A stretch of 37,462 nucleotides of DNA, from assembly GCA_044223515.1 (NCBI GenBank), contig JBGALV010000047.1, positions 1 to 37,462 of the forward strand, in the 5' to 3' direction. Origin of the DNA: SHVZ01 sp044223515. Lineage in GTDB: Bacteria > Pseudomonadota > Alphaproteobacteria > SHVZ01. The notes below the pieces were generated by a model. That model saw only the letters and a program-made list of their open reading frames with translations, ran no database searches and was not told the origin of the DNA. Positions 17,643 to 26,278 of this stretch are shown here, piece after piece. How positions within the stretch are numbered: the stretch's first letter is position 1; every line of letters starts with the position of its first letter. The translations under genes and the position numbers were made by a program.

Positions 17643-18251
17643 ATGCATTTTAACCTGCCCAATGTCCTGACCTTCTCGCGGATAGCAGCCATTCCGGTGC
17701 TGCTCGTCCTGTTCATGATCCCGGGTGACATCGGGCGTTATCTGGCCTGCGGCATGTTCGCGATCGCCGCCATCACCGACTATTTCGACGGCTACATCGC
17801 CCGGACCTGGGGGCAGCTTTCCGAGCTCGGCCGCTGCCTCGACCCGATCGCCGACAAGCTGCTGGTCGCGGCCGTCCTGCTGCTGCTCGCCTTCTTCAAC
17901 AGTCCGGGCATCCTGTTCCTGCTGCCGGCGCTGGTGATTCTCTGCCGTGAGGTGCTGGTCTCGGGCCTCCGCGAATACCTGGCGCAGGCGAAGGTGCGGC
18001 TCCCGGTCAGCCGTCTGGCGAAATGGAAGACCGCGATCCAGATGGTCGCGATGGGCTTCCTGATCGTCGCCGAGTCGGGGCCCTCCTGGTTGCCGACCAC
18101 CGAGATCGGGCTCGCGGGCATCTGGATCGCCGCGATCCTCACCCTGATCACCGGCTACGACTATCTCGCCGCCAGCCTGCGTTACATGGAGAAGCCGGAG
18201 CCCCAGGCCGCGCCGGCGCCGCCCGCGGCCAAGACCGCGCCGCTCGGCTGA
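17643..18251 (+). CDS. pgsA: CDP-diacylglycerol--glycerol-3-phosphate 3-phosphatidyltransferase
   Basis: A 202-residue inner-membrane enzyme making phosphatidylglycerol phosphate from CDP-diacylglycerol and glycerol-3-phosphate. The CDP-alcohol phosphotransferase motif is exact: D49-G50-x2-A53-R54-x8-G63-x3-D67-x3-D71. Several hydrophobic helices and a Pro/Ala-rich tail are present. The order uvrC-pgsA is widely conserved in Proteobacteria. The 47-nt gap holds a possible weak internal promoter (CTGACG, 18 nt, TAGAAT at 17616-17621). mobB starts 16 nt downstream. Confidence 0.95.
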   Translation: MHFNLPNVLTFSRIAAIPVLLVLFMIPGDIGRYLACGMFAIAAITDYFDGYIARTWGQLSELGRCLDPIADKLLVAAVLLLLAFFNSPGILFLLPALVILCREVLVSGLREYLAQAKVRLPVSRLAKWKTAIQMVAMGFLIVAESGPSWLPTTEIGLAGIWIAAILTLITGYDYLAASLRYMEKPEPQAAPAPPAAKTAPLG

Positions 18252-18267
18252 CGCGCCGGGTGGGCGG

Positions 18268-18765
18268 ATGAAGATCTTCGGACTCGCCGGGTGGAGCGGC
18301 AGCGGCAAGACGACGCTGATGTCGAAGCTGCTGCCCGAGCTGATCCAGTCGGGTCTCCGCGTCTCGACGGTCAAGCACGCGCATCACGCCTTCGACATCG
18401 ACCGGCCGGGCAAGGACAGCTGGCAGCACCGCATGGCCGGGGCGACCGAGGTCATGGTCTCTTCCGCCAACCGCTGGGCGCTGATGAACGAGCTGCGCGG
18501 CGCGCCCGAGCCCGACCTCGACCAACTCGTCGCCAAGATGACGCCGGTCGACCTGCTGCTGGTCGAAGGCTTCAAGCGCCACGCCCACGACAAGCTCGAG
18601 GTCTTCCGCCGCGTCAACGGCAAGCCGCTCATGCATCCGGAAGATCGGCATATCGTCGCGATCGCCAGCGCCGATCCGCTTCCGGAGGCGAAGGTCCCGG
18701 TGCTGGCGCTCGACGACGCCGCGGAGATCGCCCGCTTCATCCGGCGCCACACCGGCCTCGGCTGA
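18268..18765 (+). CDS. mobB: Molybdopterin-guanine dinucleotide biosynthesis adapter MobB
   Basis: A 165-residue GTP-binding accessory protein for the guanylation of molybdenum cofactor by MobA. The P-loop GWSGSGKT is at 8-15. STVKHAHHAFDIDRPGKDSW, the Switch-like DLLLVEGFK and a closing acidic region match the family. Its TGA overlaps the moeA ATG by one base (TGATG). No mobA lies in the window. Confidence 0.94.
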   Translation: MKIFGLAGWSGSGKTTLMSKLLPELIQSGLRVSTVKHAHHAFDIDRPGKDSWQHRMAGATEVMVSSANRWALMNELRGAPEPDLDQLVAKMTPVDLLLVEGFKRHAHDKLEVFRRVNGKPLMHPEDRHIVAIASADPLPEAKVPVLALDDAAEIARFIRRHTGLG

Positions 18766-20015
18766 TGGCCCAGCTCAGCGACGACTGCTTCGCCTTCGGC
18801 GGCAAGCTGCTGCCGCTCGAGGACGCTCTGGGGCGCCTCAAGGACGTATTCCCGCCTGTCGCGGATACCGAGTCCATGCCGCTCGATCGGGCCGTTGGTC
18901 GTATCCTCGCCGCCGATCTCGTGGCCCCGATCGACGTGCCGGCGCACGACAACTCGGCGGTCGACGGTTACGCCTTCGCCCATGCCGACCTCGCGTCGCC
19001 CGGGCCGACCCGGCTCGCCCTCGCCGGACGTGCCGCGGCCGGGCATCCGCTCTCGCAGGTGCCTGCACGCGGCACCGCGGTCCGCATCTTCACCGGCGCG
19101 CCGATGCCGACGGGCTTCGACAGCGTTCTGATGCAGGAGGACGCCACGGTCGAAAAGGACGCCGTCGTCGTTCCGCCCGGCCTCAAACTCGGTGCCAATC
19201 GCCGCTTCGCCGGCGAGGACTGCAGGCGCGGATCGGTCGCAGTCGTCGCCGGCACGCGGCTTCGCGCCCAGGAGGTCGGGCTCGCCGCGGCATTCGGCCT
19301 GACCGCGCTCGTCGTCCGCCGGCGCCTCAGGGTCGCGGTGCTGTCGACCGGCGACGAGGTCGCCGAACCCGGCGTGCCGCTGGCCTCGGGGCAGATCTAC
19401 GATTCCAACCGCCGCACGCTGGCGGCGCTGCTGACCGGGCTCGGCTGCGAGGTCACGGACCTCGGCATCATCGAGGACAGGCCGGAAGAGATCCGCCGTC
19501 GCCTCGCGGCGGCGGCCGAAGGTCATGACGCGATCGTCACCTCGGGCGGCGTGTCCGAGGGCGAGGAGGATCACATCCGAGGCGGCGTTGCCGAGCTCGG
19601 CCGTCTTCACTGGTGGCGGATCGCGATCAAGCCGGGCCGCCCGGTCTCGGTCGGGCAGATCGGCACGACCGCGTTCCTCGGCCTTCCGGGGAATCCGGCG
19701 GCGACGATGACCACCTTCTTCATGGTAGCGCGGCCGCTGCTGCTGCAGATCGCCGGTGCGGCGCCAAAGCCGCAGGTGCGCCTTACCGTGCGTGCGGGAT
19801 TCAGCCAGAAGAAGAAGACCGGCCGCGTCGAGTATGTGCGCGTGCGCCTGGAGGCAGGGGGCGACGGGCCGATCGCTCGGCGCTTCCCGCGCGAAGGCGC
19901 GGGCCTGCTGTCCTCCATGGTATGGTCCGATGGCCTGGCCGAGCTTCCGCTCGACCTCGAGCGTCTCGAGGAAGGCACCTGGGTTGACTATCTGCCGTTC
20001 GCGGAGATGACCTGA
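18765..20015 (+). CDS. moeA: Molybdopterin molybdenumtransferase MoeA
   Basis: A 416-residue cytoplasmic enzyme that inserts molybdate into adenylylated molybdopterin. Family signatures in order: DNSAVDGYAF, MPTGFDSVLMQED, STGDEV, QIYDSN, TSGGVSEGEEDHI, WRIAIKPGRPVSVG and LGLPGNPAA, followed by the beta-barrel domain IV. The ATG at 18765 overlaps the mobB stop; longer in-frame starts lie inside mobB and are rejected. moaD begins 1 nt after the stop. Confidence 0.96.
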   Translation: MAQLSDDCFAFGGKLLPLEDALGRLKDVFPPVADTESMPLDRAVGRILAADLVAPIDVPAHDNSAVDGYAFAHADLASPGPTRLALAGRAAAGHPLSQVPARGTAVRIFTGAPMPTGFDSVLMQEDATVEKDAVVVPPGLKLGANRRFAGEDCRRGSVAVVAGTRLRAQEVGLAAAFGLTALVVRRRLRVAVLSTGDEVAEPGVPLASGQIYDSNRRTLAALLTGLGCEVTDLGIIEDRPEEIRRRLAAAAEGHDAIVTSGGVSEGEEDHIRGGVAELGRLHWWRIAIKPGRPVSVGQIGTTAFLGLPGNPAATMTTFFMVARPLLLQIAGAAPKPQVRLTVRAGFSQKKKTGRVEYVRVRLEAGGDGPIARRFPREGAGLLSSMVWSDGLAELPLDLERLEEGTWVDYLPFAEMT

Positions 20016-20016
20016 C

Positions 20017-20268
20017 GTGAAGCTTCTGTATTTCGCCTGGGTTCGCCAAAGGATCGGGCTCGCCGAGGAAGAAGTGACGCCGCCGGCGAACGTCCTGACG
20101 GTGGGCGAGCTGGTCGAATGGCTGAAGGGGCGCGGCCCCGGCTATGCCGCGGCCTTTGCCAATCCGAGCGTGATCAAGGCGGCGGTGAACCAGGAATTCG
20201 CCAAGCCCGACCGCAAGCTCGCATCCGGCGACGAGATCGCGCTGTTCCCGCCGATGACCGGGGGCTGA
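20017..20268 (+). CDS. moaD: Molybdopterin synthase sulfur-carrier subunit MoaD
   Basis: An 83-residue ubiquitin-fold sulfur carrier ending in the required C-terminal Gly-Gly (FPPMTGG), which is thiocarboxylated and donates sulfur to precursor Z. GTG start at 20017, one base after the moeA stop. moaE follows after 4 nt. The pair forms the two subunits of molybdopterin synthase. Confidence 0.95.
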   Translation: MKLLYFAWVRQRIGLAEEEVTPPANVLTVGELVEWLKGRGPGYAAAFANPSVIKAAVNQEFAKPDRKLASGDEIALFPPMTGG

Positions 20269-20272
20269 GCGC

Positions 20273-20746
20273 ATGATCCGCGTCCAGGCCGAGGATTTCG
20301 ACGTCGGCGACGAGATCGACCGCCTGACCTCGGGCCGCAGGCACATCGGCGGCATCGCCACGTTCCTCGGCCTCGTCCGCGACATGGCGAAGGGCAAGCC
20401 GGTCACCGCGATGACGCTCGAGCATTTTCCCGGCATGACCGAGAAGGAGCTGGCGAAGATCGAGGCGGAGGCGCAGGCGCGCTGGCCGCTCGATGCCAGC
20501 CTGATCATCCATCGCTACGGCCGGCTCGAGCCCGGCGATCGCATCGTCTTCGTTGCCACGGCCTCGGCGCATCGCGAGGCGGCGTTCGAAAGCTGCATGT
20601 TCCTGGTCGACTACCTGAAGACTCAGGCGCCCTTCTGGAAGCTTGAAGAAGGATCCGGGGACGCGGCCTGGGTCGAGGCGCGGGAAAGCGACGATCAGGC
20701 GCGGGCCAGATGGGAGAAGACGGCCGCGGGCACGTCCTCGACGTAA
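20273..20746 (+). CDS. moaE: Molybdopterin synthase catalytic subunit MoaE
   Basis: A 157-residue catalytic subunit converting cyclic pyranopterin monophosphate to molybdopterin with sulfur from MoaD. Family features: GGIATFLGLVRD, LEHFPGMTEKEL, IIHRYGRLEPGDRIVFV, SAHREAAFESC and the active-site lysine region DYLKTQAPFWKLEE. It has a slightly long C-terminal tail. Starts 4 nt after moaD. Confidence 0.96.
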   Translation: MIRVQAEDFDVGDEIDRLTSGRRHIGGIATFLGLVRDMAKGKPVTAMTLEHFPGMTEKELAKIEAEAQARWPLDASLIIHRYGRLEPGDRIVFVATASAHREAAFESCMFLVDYLKTQAPFWKLEEGSGDAAWVEARESDDQARARWEKTAAGTSST

Positions 20747-20754
20747 GCCCGCCG

Positions 20755-22770
20755 ATGACTGCCATCGCCCTGTCGGACCAGCGCAAGGCCATCGTCCTCA
20801 ACCCCGGCGCAGCGGCGGGGCATGTCGGTGCCGCGAACCTGCTGCGCGATCTCGGGCGCGGACACCAGGCGATCCTCGGCTACGACCGCGCCCTCGCCAT
20901 CGAGGCCGGTCACCTCGGCGCGCTCCTCAACCGGGTGGTGGCGCTTTCCGATCTCGGCCGGGTCTCGGAGGCGGAAGTCACCTGCCGCCGGATCCTTGTC
21001 GCCATGCCGGCGCAGACCGACGCGTTGAACGAGCTCGGCCTCGCACGCCGGATGGGGGCGGCGCCGGAAGGGGCGCTGGCCGCCTTCGACCGCGCGCTCG
21101 CGGTCTCGCCGGGGCTGACCGACGCGCTCTGCAATCGCGGCGTCGCGCTCGAGGATCTGGGGCGGGACGAGGCGGCGCTCGCCAGCTACGACCGCGCGAT
21201 CGGGATCGACTCCCGCCATCTGCAGGCTCTCGGCAATCGGATCATCGTGCTCCAGCGTCTCGGGCGCCTGGATGAAGCTCTGCAGGCCAGCGATCGTGCG
21301 CTGGATGTGGATCCCCGTCATGTCGCCGCCCTGATGGGCCGCGGCAACGCGTTGGCAGCGATGGCCCGGCACGGCCAGGCGGCATCCAGCTTCGCCCGCG
21401 CGATCGCGCTCGCACCGGATCACGCGGCCTGCCTGCGCAACTTCGGCAACTCCCTGCTCTTCCAGGGGCAGGTTACGGGTGCGCTCGTCTCGCTGCGCCG
21501 TGCCTTGGCGGCGAGTCCGGGCGATGCCGCGATCCATTCGAACATCGTGTTCGCCCTCGACTTCAGCCTCGACGCCGGCTTTGCCGAGCAGCAGGCTGCC
21601 CGCCGCCGATGGTTCGAGGTCTTCCGTCGCGGCCTGCCGGCGACGATCGCTCGCCACGGCAACGGCCGGGATCCGACGCGTCGCCTGCGCGTCGGCTACG
21701 TGTCCGCCGACTTCAAGCAGCATTCGGCCGCCTTCATCTTCGGCCCGATCATCGCCCGGCACGACCGGTCGGCGTTCGAGGTGACCTGCTATTCCAACGT
21801 CCCTCATCCCGACGCGAAGACGCGCGACTTCGAGAGAATGGCGGACCGCTGGCGCGTGATCTCGCGCATGTCGGACGACGAGGTCGCGGCGCAGGTGCGG
21901 GCCGACGGAATAGACATCCTCGTCGACCTCTCGGGACATTCCGCCGGCAACCGGCTGGGCGTCTTCGGGCGCAGGCCCGCGCCGATCCAGGTGACGGCCT
22001 GGGGGCTCGGTACCGGCAACGGCATGCCGACGATCGACTATCTCTTCTCGGATGCCGTCTCCATCCCGAAGGAGGTCCGCCACCTCTTTGCCGAGACCGT
22101 GATCGACCTTCCGCTCAGCATGACGTTCGAGGCGCCGGCCTATGCGCCGGGAGTGGCTCCCCTGCCGGCCTTGTCGAAGGGGCATGTCACCTTCGGCTGC
22201 TTCAATCGCCTGGCCAAGATCTCCAAGCCGGCCATGCGCGTGTGGGCGGAGGTTCTCAATTCGGTCCCAAGCTCACGGCTGATCCTCAAGGATCCGCCGC
22301 TCGACGACCCGAGCGTCCGGGCCACCCTGGGCGATGCCTTCGCGTCCCTCGGCCTCGATCCCGCCAGGCTCGATATGCGGGGCCGCACGCCGCATGCCGA
22401 GCATCTGGCGCTCTTCGGCGAGGTCGACATCGCGCTCGATCCGTTTCCGCAGAACGGCGGCATCAGCAGCTGGGAAGCCTTGTGGATGGGGTGTCCTGCG
22501 GTCGCCAAGCTCGGCACCACGATCGGGAGCCGGGCGACTGCCGCGATCCTCTCCTCGGTCGGCCTGACCGATTGGATCGCCGCCGACGATGCCGCCTATG
22601 TCGCGCTCGCCGTCAGGCGCGCAGGGGATCTCGCCGGGCTGTCCCGGCTGCGGCGGATGCTTCGCGGTGCCGTCATGGAGTCGGATGCCGGGAATCCGGA
22701 TCGATACGTTCGCCGAGCCGAGGCCGCCTATCGCCGGATGTGGGAGAACTGGTGCTCGAACGGCCGCTAA
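20755..22770 (+). CDS. TPR protein with SPINDLY/O-GlcNAc-transferase-like glycosyltransferase domain
   Basis: A 671-residue predicted cytoplasmic glycosyltransferase of family GT41. Residues about 1-260 are degenerate TPR repeats (recurring A-x-x-x-Y/F-D-R-A-L-A units). About 300-660 is the catalytic half: LRVGYVSADFKQHS, DILVDLSGHSAGNRLGVFGRRPAPIQVTAWG, VTFGCFNRLAKIS, LILKDPP and a nucleotide-sugar-binding end (NGGISSWEALWMGCPAV, GSR). Bacterial relatives modify proteins, for example flagellins or adhesins, or substrates unknown. It starts 8 nt after moaE (ATG 20755; an alternative ATG at 20710 overlaps moaE), so it is probably co-transcribed, yet has no obvious link to cofactor synthesis. 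A weak hairpin at 22798 follows. Confidence 0.92.
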   Translation: MTAIALSDQRKAIVLNPGAAAGHVGAANLLRDLGRGHQAILGYDRALAIEAGHLGALLNRVVALSDLGRVSEAEVTCRRILVAMPAQTDALNELGLARRMGAAPEGALAAFDRALAVSPGLTDALCNRGVALEDLGRDEAALASYDRAIGIDSRHLQALGNRIIVLQRLGRLDEALQASDRALDVDPRHVAALMGRGNALAAMARHGQAASSFARAIALAPDHAACLRNFGNSLLFQGQVTGALVSLRRALAASPGDAAIHSNIVFALDFSLDAGFAEQQAARRRWFEVFRRGLPATIARHGNGRDPTRRLRVGYVSADFKQHSAAFIFGPIIARHDRSAFEVTCYSNVPHPDAKTRDFERMADRWRVISRMSDDEVAAQVRADGIDILVDLSGHSAGNRLGVFGRRPAPIQVTAWGLGTGNGMPTIDYLFSDAVSIPKEVRHLFAETVIDLPLSMTFEAPAYAPGVAPLPALSKGHVTFGCFNRLAKISKPAMRVWAEVLNSVPSSRLILKDPPLDDPSVRATLGDAFASLGLDPARLDMRGRTPHAEHLALFGEVDIALDPFPQNGGISSWEALWMGCPAVAKLGTTIGSRATAAILSSVGLTDWIAADDAAYVALAVRRAGDLAGLSRLRRMLRGAVMESDAGNPDRYVRRAEAAYRRMWENWCSNGR

Positions 22771-22797
22771 GAGGCGGATTCCGAGCCGTTTGCCGCG

Positions 22798-22812
22798 GGC
22801 CGGAATGCGGCC
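22798..22812 (+). terminator. Weak hairpin after the glycosyltransferase gene
   Basis: GGCCG-GAATG-CGGCC, a 5-bp GC stem with 5-nt loop and no U-tract, lies directly in front of the tRNA promoter. It may mark the end of the uvrC-to-glycosyltransferase transcript. Confidence 0.3.
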
Positions 22813-22841
22813 TTGCCAAAAGCGCCCGACCGGCCTAGGTT
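22813..22841 (+). promoter_or_regulatory. Predicted promoter of tRNA-Lys
   Basis: TTGCCA (22813-22818), a 17-nt spacer, TAGGTT (22836-22841), then a GC-rich discriminator. Transcription would start about 28 nt before the mature tRNA end. Confidence 0.5.
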
Positions 22842-22875
22842 CCCGCGCCGTTCGGGAGCCCATGGGCTTTCAGGC

Positions 22876-22951
<76 letters not shown>

Positions 22952-22976
22952 TTCCTTCGATGCCGGGAACCGACGG

Positions 22977-23468
22977 CTAGAAGTCCCCGCACTCCATGTA
23001 CTTGGCGCCTGGTCCGTAGGTCGCGAGCTTCTGCGCGAGGCCTTCGACGTTCTTCGGCCTGAACCCTTGACGCTCCCAGAAGCCGTCCGAGGCGTTCACG
23101 GCGACCAGGTTGATCGTCCGGAAGCCTGCCCGGCGCGCTTGTTCCTTCAGGAGCGCGATGACCTGCGAGCCCAGGCGGCGGCCGCGCATCGAGCCGTCGA
23201 GGGCGACGTCGTGGAAGTAGTAGGTGTCCGGATTTCCGGGGATCTCACCGATGAGGGCATTCAGCGGCGGCGCGCGATCGCGGATCCAGGGATGCGTGAT
23301 CGCGTACCCGACGAGCCGGCCGCCTTCGCGGCAAACCAGGATCCCCTCCGGATAGAGCCGCAGGCGCTCGGCGAAGATGCCGATGTCCTCCGGAAGATCG
23401 GGATGGACCCTGTCTGAAAGCGCCTTGATCTCAGGCAGATCGACTTCGGTCGCCGCGCGCCAGCTCAA
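22977..23468 (-). CDS. GNAT family N-acetyltransferase
   Basis: A predicted 163-residue acetyl-CoA-dependent acetyltransferase. GNAT features: N-terminal WRAATEVDLPEIKAL, motif A YYFHDVALDGSMRGRRLGSQ with the acetyl-CoA pyrophosphate loop, and NLVAVNASDGFWERQGFRP with the conserved Trp/Gly-Phe end. The start is inferred as TTG at 23468 (GAGGAT 9 nt upstream), because no ATG or GTG lies at the correct place and the open frame further upstream is not protein-like. Substrate unknown. It is divergent from the UPF0178 gene and convergent with tRNA-Lys. Confidence 0.82.
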   Translation of the reverse strand: MSWRAATEVDLPEIKALSDRVHPDLPEDIGIFAERLRLYPEGILVCREGGRLVGYAITHPWIRDRAPPLNALIGEIPGNPDTYYFHDVALDGSMRGRRLGSQVIALLKEQARRAGFRTINLVAVNASDGFWERQGFRPKNVEGLAQKLATYGPGAKYMECGDF

Positions 23469-23512
23469 CGTTCCCGATCCTCGTCCGGTCGGCGACAGGA
23501 TACACTGAGACG

Positions 23513-23968
23513 ATGACCATCGAGATCTACGTCGATGCCGATGCCTGCCCGGTGAAAGCCGAGGTCTATCGCGTCGCCGAACGATATGGGGTGAAGGTGT
23601 TCGTGGTGTCGGGCCAGCTGGTGGCGATTCCCCAGAGTCCGCTGGTCGAGCGCGCCATCGTCGGTGACAAGTTCGACGCGGCCGACGACTGGATCGCGGA
23701 GAGGGCGCACCCGAAGTCCATTGTCGTGACGGCGGACATTCCGCTGGCACAGCGCGCGCTCGCCGTCGGTGCGACCGTCATTGGCAATACCGGCAAGCCT
23801 TTCACCAAGGACTCGATCGGCATGGCGATGGCGAGCCGCGAGCTGATGAGCCAACTCCGCGCCATGGGCGAGATCACCGGTGGGCCGAAGCCGATGGCCG
23901 GCAAGGACAAGTCGCGCTTCCTCTCGGCCCTCGACGAGGCGGTCAACCGCCTGAAGCGCGCGGGCTAG
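23513..23968 (+). CDS. UPF0178 (YaiI/YqxD, DUF188) family protein
   Basis: A 151-residue conserved protein with a PIN-like nuclease-fold signature: IYVDADACPVK at 5-15, DKFDAADDWI, VVTADIPLAQRAL and a C-terminal basic KDKSRFLSALD. Function is not established in the family; an RNA or nucleotide role is inferred from fold only. Its TAG and the TAG of convergent mtgA share the palindrome CTAG (4-nt overlap). Confidence 0.93.
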   Translation: MTIEIYVDADACPVKAEVYRVAERYGVKVFVVSGQLVAIPQSPLVERAIVGDKFDAADDWIAERAHPKSIVVTADIPLAQRALAVGATVIGNTGKPFTKDSIGMAMASRELMSQLRAMGEITGGPKPMAGKDKSRFLSALDEAVNRLKRAG

Positions 23969-24627
23969 CGAAGACAACCGAGATAGCCGTCGCCGAGCTG
24001 GCCGACGCGCTGGCGGTAGAGCCGGGCGCGGTCCTGGATGTAGGGCGTCGGCGACGCCGCCGACCAGCGGCGTGGATTCGGCAGCACGGCGGCCATCTGC
24101 GCAGCCTGCGCCTCGCTCAAGCGTGCCGCGGAGATCTTGAAATGCGCGCGGGCCGCGGCTTCGGCTCCGTAGATGCCTGGCCCCCACTCGGCGATGTTGA
24201 GGTAGATCTCGATGATCCGCCGCTTCGGCAGCACCAGCTCCACATAGGGCGTGAGCCACGCCTCGAGGCCCTTGCGGACGAAGCTGCGGCCGGGCCACAG
24301 GAACAGGTTCTTGGCCACCTGCATGCTGAGAGTGCTGGCGCCACGACTCTCCTCGCCCTCGAGCGCCTTCTCGAGCTCGCGCTGGAAGGCGTCCACGTCG
24401 AAGCCCCAATGCCGGCAGAACAAGTTGTCCTCCGCCGCGACCACCAGTCGTGGAAGCGACGGCGCGATCTCGCCAAGGGACACCCAGTCGTAGCGAAGGG
24501 ACTCGCCCTCGGCGAGGCGGATCAGCATCAGCGGCGTGCCCGGCACCGGCAGGAACCGGTAGGCCAGCAGCACCGCCAGCGGGGCCAGCAGCACGACCAC
24601 GACGAGCCTCAGCAGGAACCGCCTCAT
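23965..24627 (-). CDS. mtgA: Monofunctional biosynthetic peptidoglycan transglycosylase
   Basis: A 220-residue inner-membrane glycosyltransferase polymerising lipid II into glycan strands. The N-terminal membrane anchor is at about 5-25. GT51 motifs: AAEDNLFCRHWGFD (catalytic Glu), RGASTLSMQVAKNLFLWPGRS, KRRIIEIYLNIAEWGPGIYGAEAAA and PNPRRW. Slightly shorter than E. coli MtgA (242). It is divergent from the family-5 binding protein. Confidence 0.96.
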   Translation of the reverse strand: MRRFLLRLVVVVLLAPLAVLLAYRFLPVPGTPLMLIRLAEGESLRYDWVSLGEIAPSLPRLVVAAEDNLFCRHWGFDVDAFQRELEKALEGEESRGASTLSMQVAKNLFLWPGRSFVRKGLEAWLTPYVELVLPKRRIIEIYLNIAEWGPGIYGAEAAARAHFKISAARLSEAQAAQMAAVLPNPRRWSAASPTPYIQDRARLYRQRVGQLGDGYLGCLR

Positions 24628-24694
24628 GCGTCCACCTTACGCTGTTGGCGAAAAATCGGGCTAAGATCGCGATCGCAAATCCGGAGGAGTGACC

Positions 24695-26278
24695 ATGCGT
24701 CTCGGTTCCGTCTCGGCCGTTCTCGCCCTTGCCCTCGCCTCGGCCGCGCAGGCGGCGACGCCGAAGGACGCGCTGGTGATGGCGTGGAACCTGGATGCGA
24801 TCATCACCCTCGACCCCGCCCAGATCGCCGAGGTCAACGGCAACGACATCATGGGCAACGTCTGCGACACGCTGGTCACCCTCGACTACAAGAACCCGTC
24901 GGAGTTCCGCCCCAAGATGGCGGAAAGCTGGTCGGTGTCGGCCGACGGCAAGACGCTGACCTTCAAGCTCCGGCCCGACCTCAAGTTCCCGAGCGGCAAG
25001 CCTGCGACGGCCGAGGATCTAGCCTGGTCGATGCAGCGAGTGCTCAAGCTCAACTTCGGCAATGCCGCCAACCTGACCGAATGGGGCTTCAAGAAGGAGA
25101 CGGCGGAGGCGAGCTTCAGGGCGACCGGGCCGCAGACCCTCGAGGTCAGCCTGCCCGAGCCCTATCCGCTGCAGCTCCTGCTGTACGGGGCGTTCGCGAC
25201 CAACGTCTCGATGATCCTCGACCGCGCTGAGGGCGAGAAGAACGCCAAGGGCGACGACCTCGGCAACAACTGGTTCAAGACCAACTCCGCCTGCGTCGGC
25301 CCCTACAAGGTGCGCAGCTGGACCGCGAACGACACGATCCAGCTCGAGCGCAACGACGTCTACTACGGGCCGAAGCCGGCGCTGAGCCGGGTCATCATCC
25401 GCCACGTGCCGGAATCGGGCGCGCAGCGGTTGCTGATCGAGAAGGGAGACATCGACGTCGCCCGCATCCTGAACTCCGACGACCTCAAGGCGCTCGAGGG
25501 CAAGAAGGACGTTCGCGTCGAGCAGACGGCGATGCATGGCTACATCCACCTGATGTTCAACACGACGGACCCGGCCTTCGCCGATCCGCGCGTGCGCATG
25601 GCCTTCCGCTACCTGGTCGACTACGACGGCCTCGCCAAGACGGTGATGGCCTATCAGGGGGTGCCGCGCGCCAGCGTCGTGCCGCTCGGCGCGTTCGGTG
25701 CGCTGGATGCGAAGGAGGGCCAGCCCTTCTCGCTCGACATCGCCAAGGCGACGTCGCTGCTGAAGGAGGCCGGCCAGTCCGACCTCAAGCGCAAGATGGT
25801 GGTGATGGGCGTGACACCCTATCCGGATCTCGCCCAGCACGTGCAGGCGAATGCGGCGAAGGCCGGCATGACGCTCGAGCTCGAGCAGATGGCGCCGGCC
25901 CAGGTCTTCACCAAGGCACGGGCGCGCGAATACCAGATGATGCTGATCAATTGGGGTGTCCGCTATCCGGACGCCCACAACATGGTCTCGCGCCACGTGA
26001 TGAATCCGGACAACCGCCGCGAGGCAAATCTCGCACAGTATCCGGCCTGGCGCGCCGCCTGGCAGGATCCGGCGATGAACGAGCTCGGCCAGAAGGCGAT
26101 GATGGAGCGCGATCCCGAGAAACGGAAGGCGCTCTACCGCGAGATCCAGCTCAAGAACATGCAGGAAGGCCCGATGGCCTACATGTTCCAGGTGGTGCGC
26201 TCGACGGCCGTCCGCGCCGAGGTGAAGGGCTTCGAGATGAGCGCCTTCAAGGTCGGATACGAGACGGCGTCGAAGTAG
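24695..26278 (+). CDS. ABC transporter substrate-binding protein, family 5 (peptide/nickel type)
   Basis: A 527-residue periplasmic binding protein of the DppA/OppA class. The signal peptide ends near ASAAQA. A conserved N-terminal part (WNLDAIITLDPAQ) and the typical ESWSVSADGKTLTFKLRPDLKF are followed by domain II with LEVSLPEPYP and FNTTDPAFADPRVRMAFRYLVD. Ligand unknown; the family takes di/oligopeptides, nickel or opines. The ATG at 24695 is chosen because GGAGGAG lies 5 nt upstream; a GTG at 24689 would overlap that site. No permease or ATPase gene adjoins, so it is an orphan binding protein. Its stop abuts the HD-GYP stop directly. Confidence 0.93.
   Translation: MRLGSVSAVLALALASAAQAATPKDALVMAWNLDAIITLDPAQIAEVNGNDIMGNVCDTLVTLDYKNPSEFRPKMAESWSVSADGKTLTFKLRPDLKFPSGKPATAEDLAWSMQRVLKLNFGNAANLTEWGFKKETAEASFRATGPQTLEVSLPEPYPLQLLLYGAFATNVSMILDRAEGEKNAKGDDLGNNWFKTNSACVGPYKVRSWTANDTIQLERNDVYYGPKPALSRVIIRHVPESGAQRLLIEKGDIDVARILNSDDLKALEGKKDVRVEQTAMHGYIHLMFNTTDPAFADPRVRMAFRYLVDYDGLAKTVMAYQGVPRASVVPLGAFGALDAKEGQPFSLDIAKATSLLKEAGQSDLKRKMVVMGVTPYPDLAQHVQANAAKAGMTLELEQMAPAQVFTKARAREYQMMLINWGVRYPDAHNMVSRHVMNPDNRREANLAQYPAWRAAWQDPAMNELGQKAMMERDPEKRKALYREIQLKNMQEGPMAYMFQVVRSTAVRAEVKGFEMSAFKVGYETASK

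Noticed and set aside
20695..22185. 496-residue minus-strand frame opposite the TPR glycosyltransferase
   Set aside because: No recognisable domain, antisense to a gene with clear TPR and GT41 signatures.
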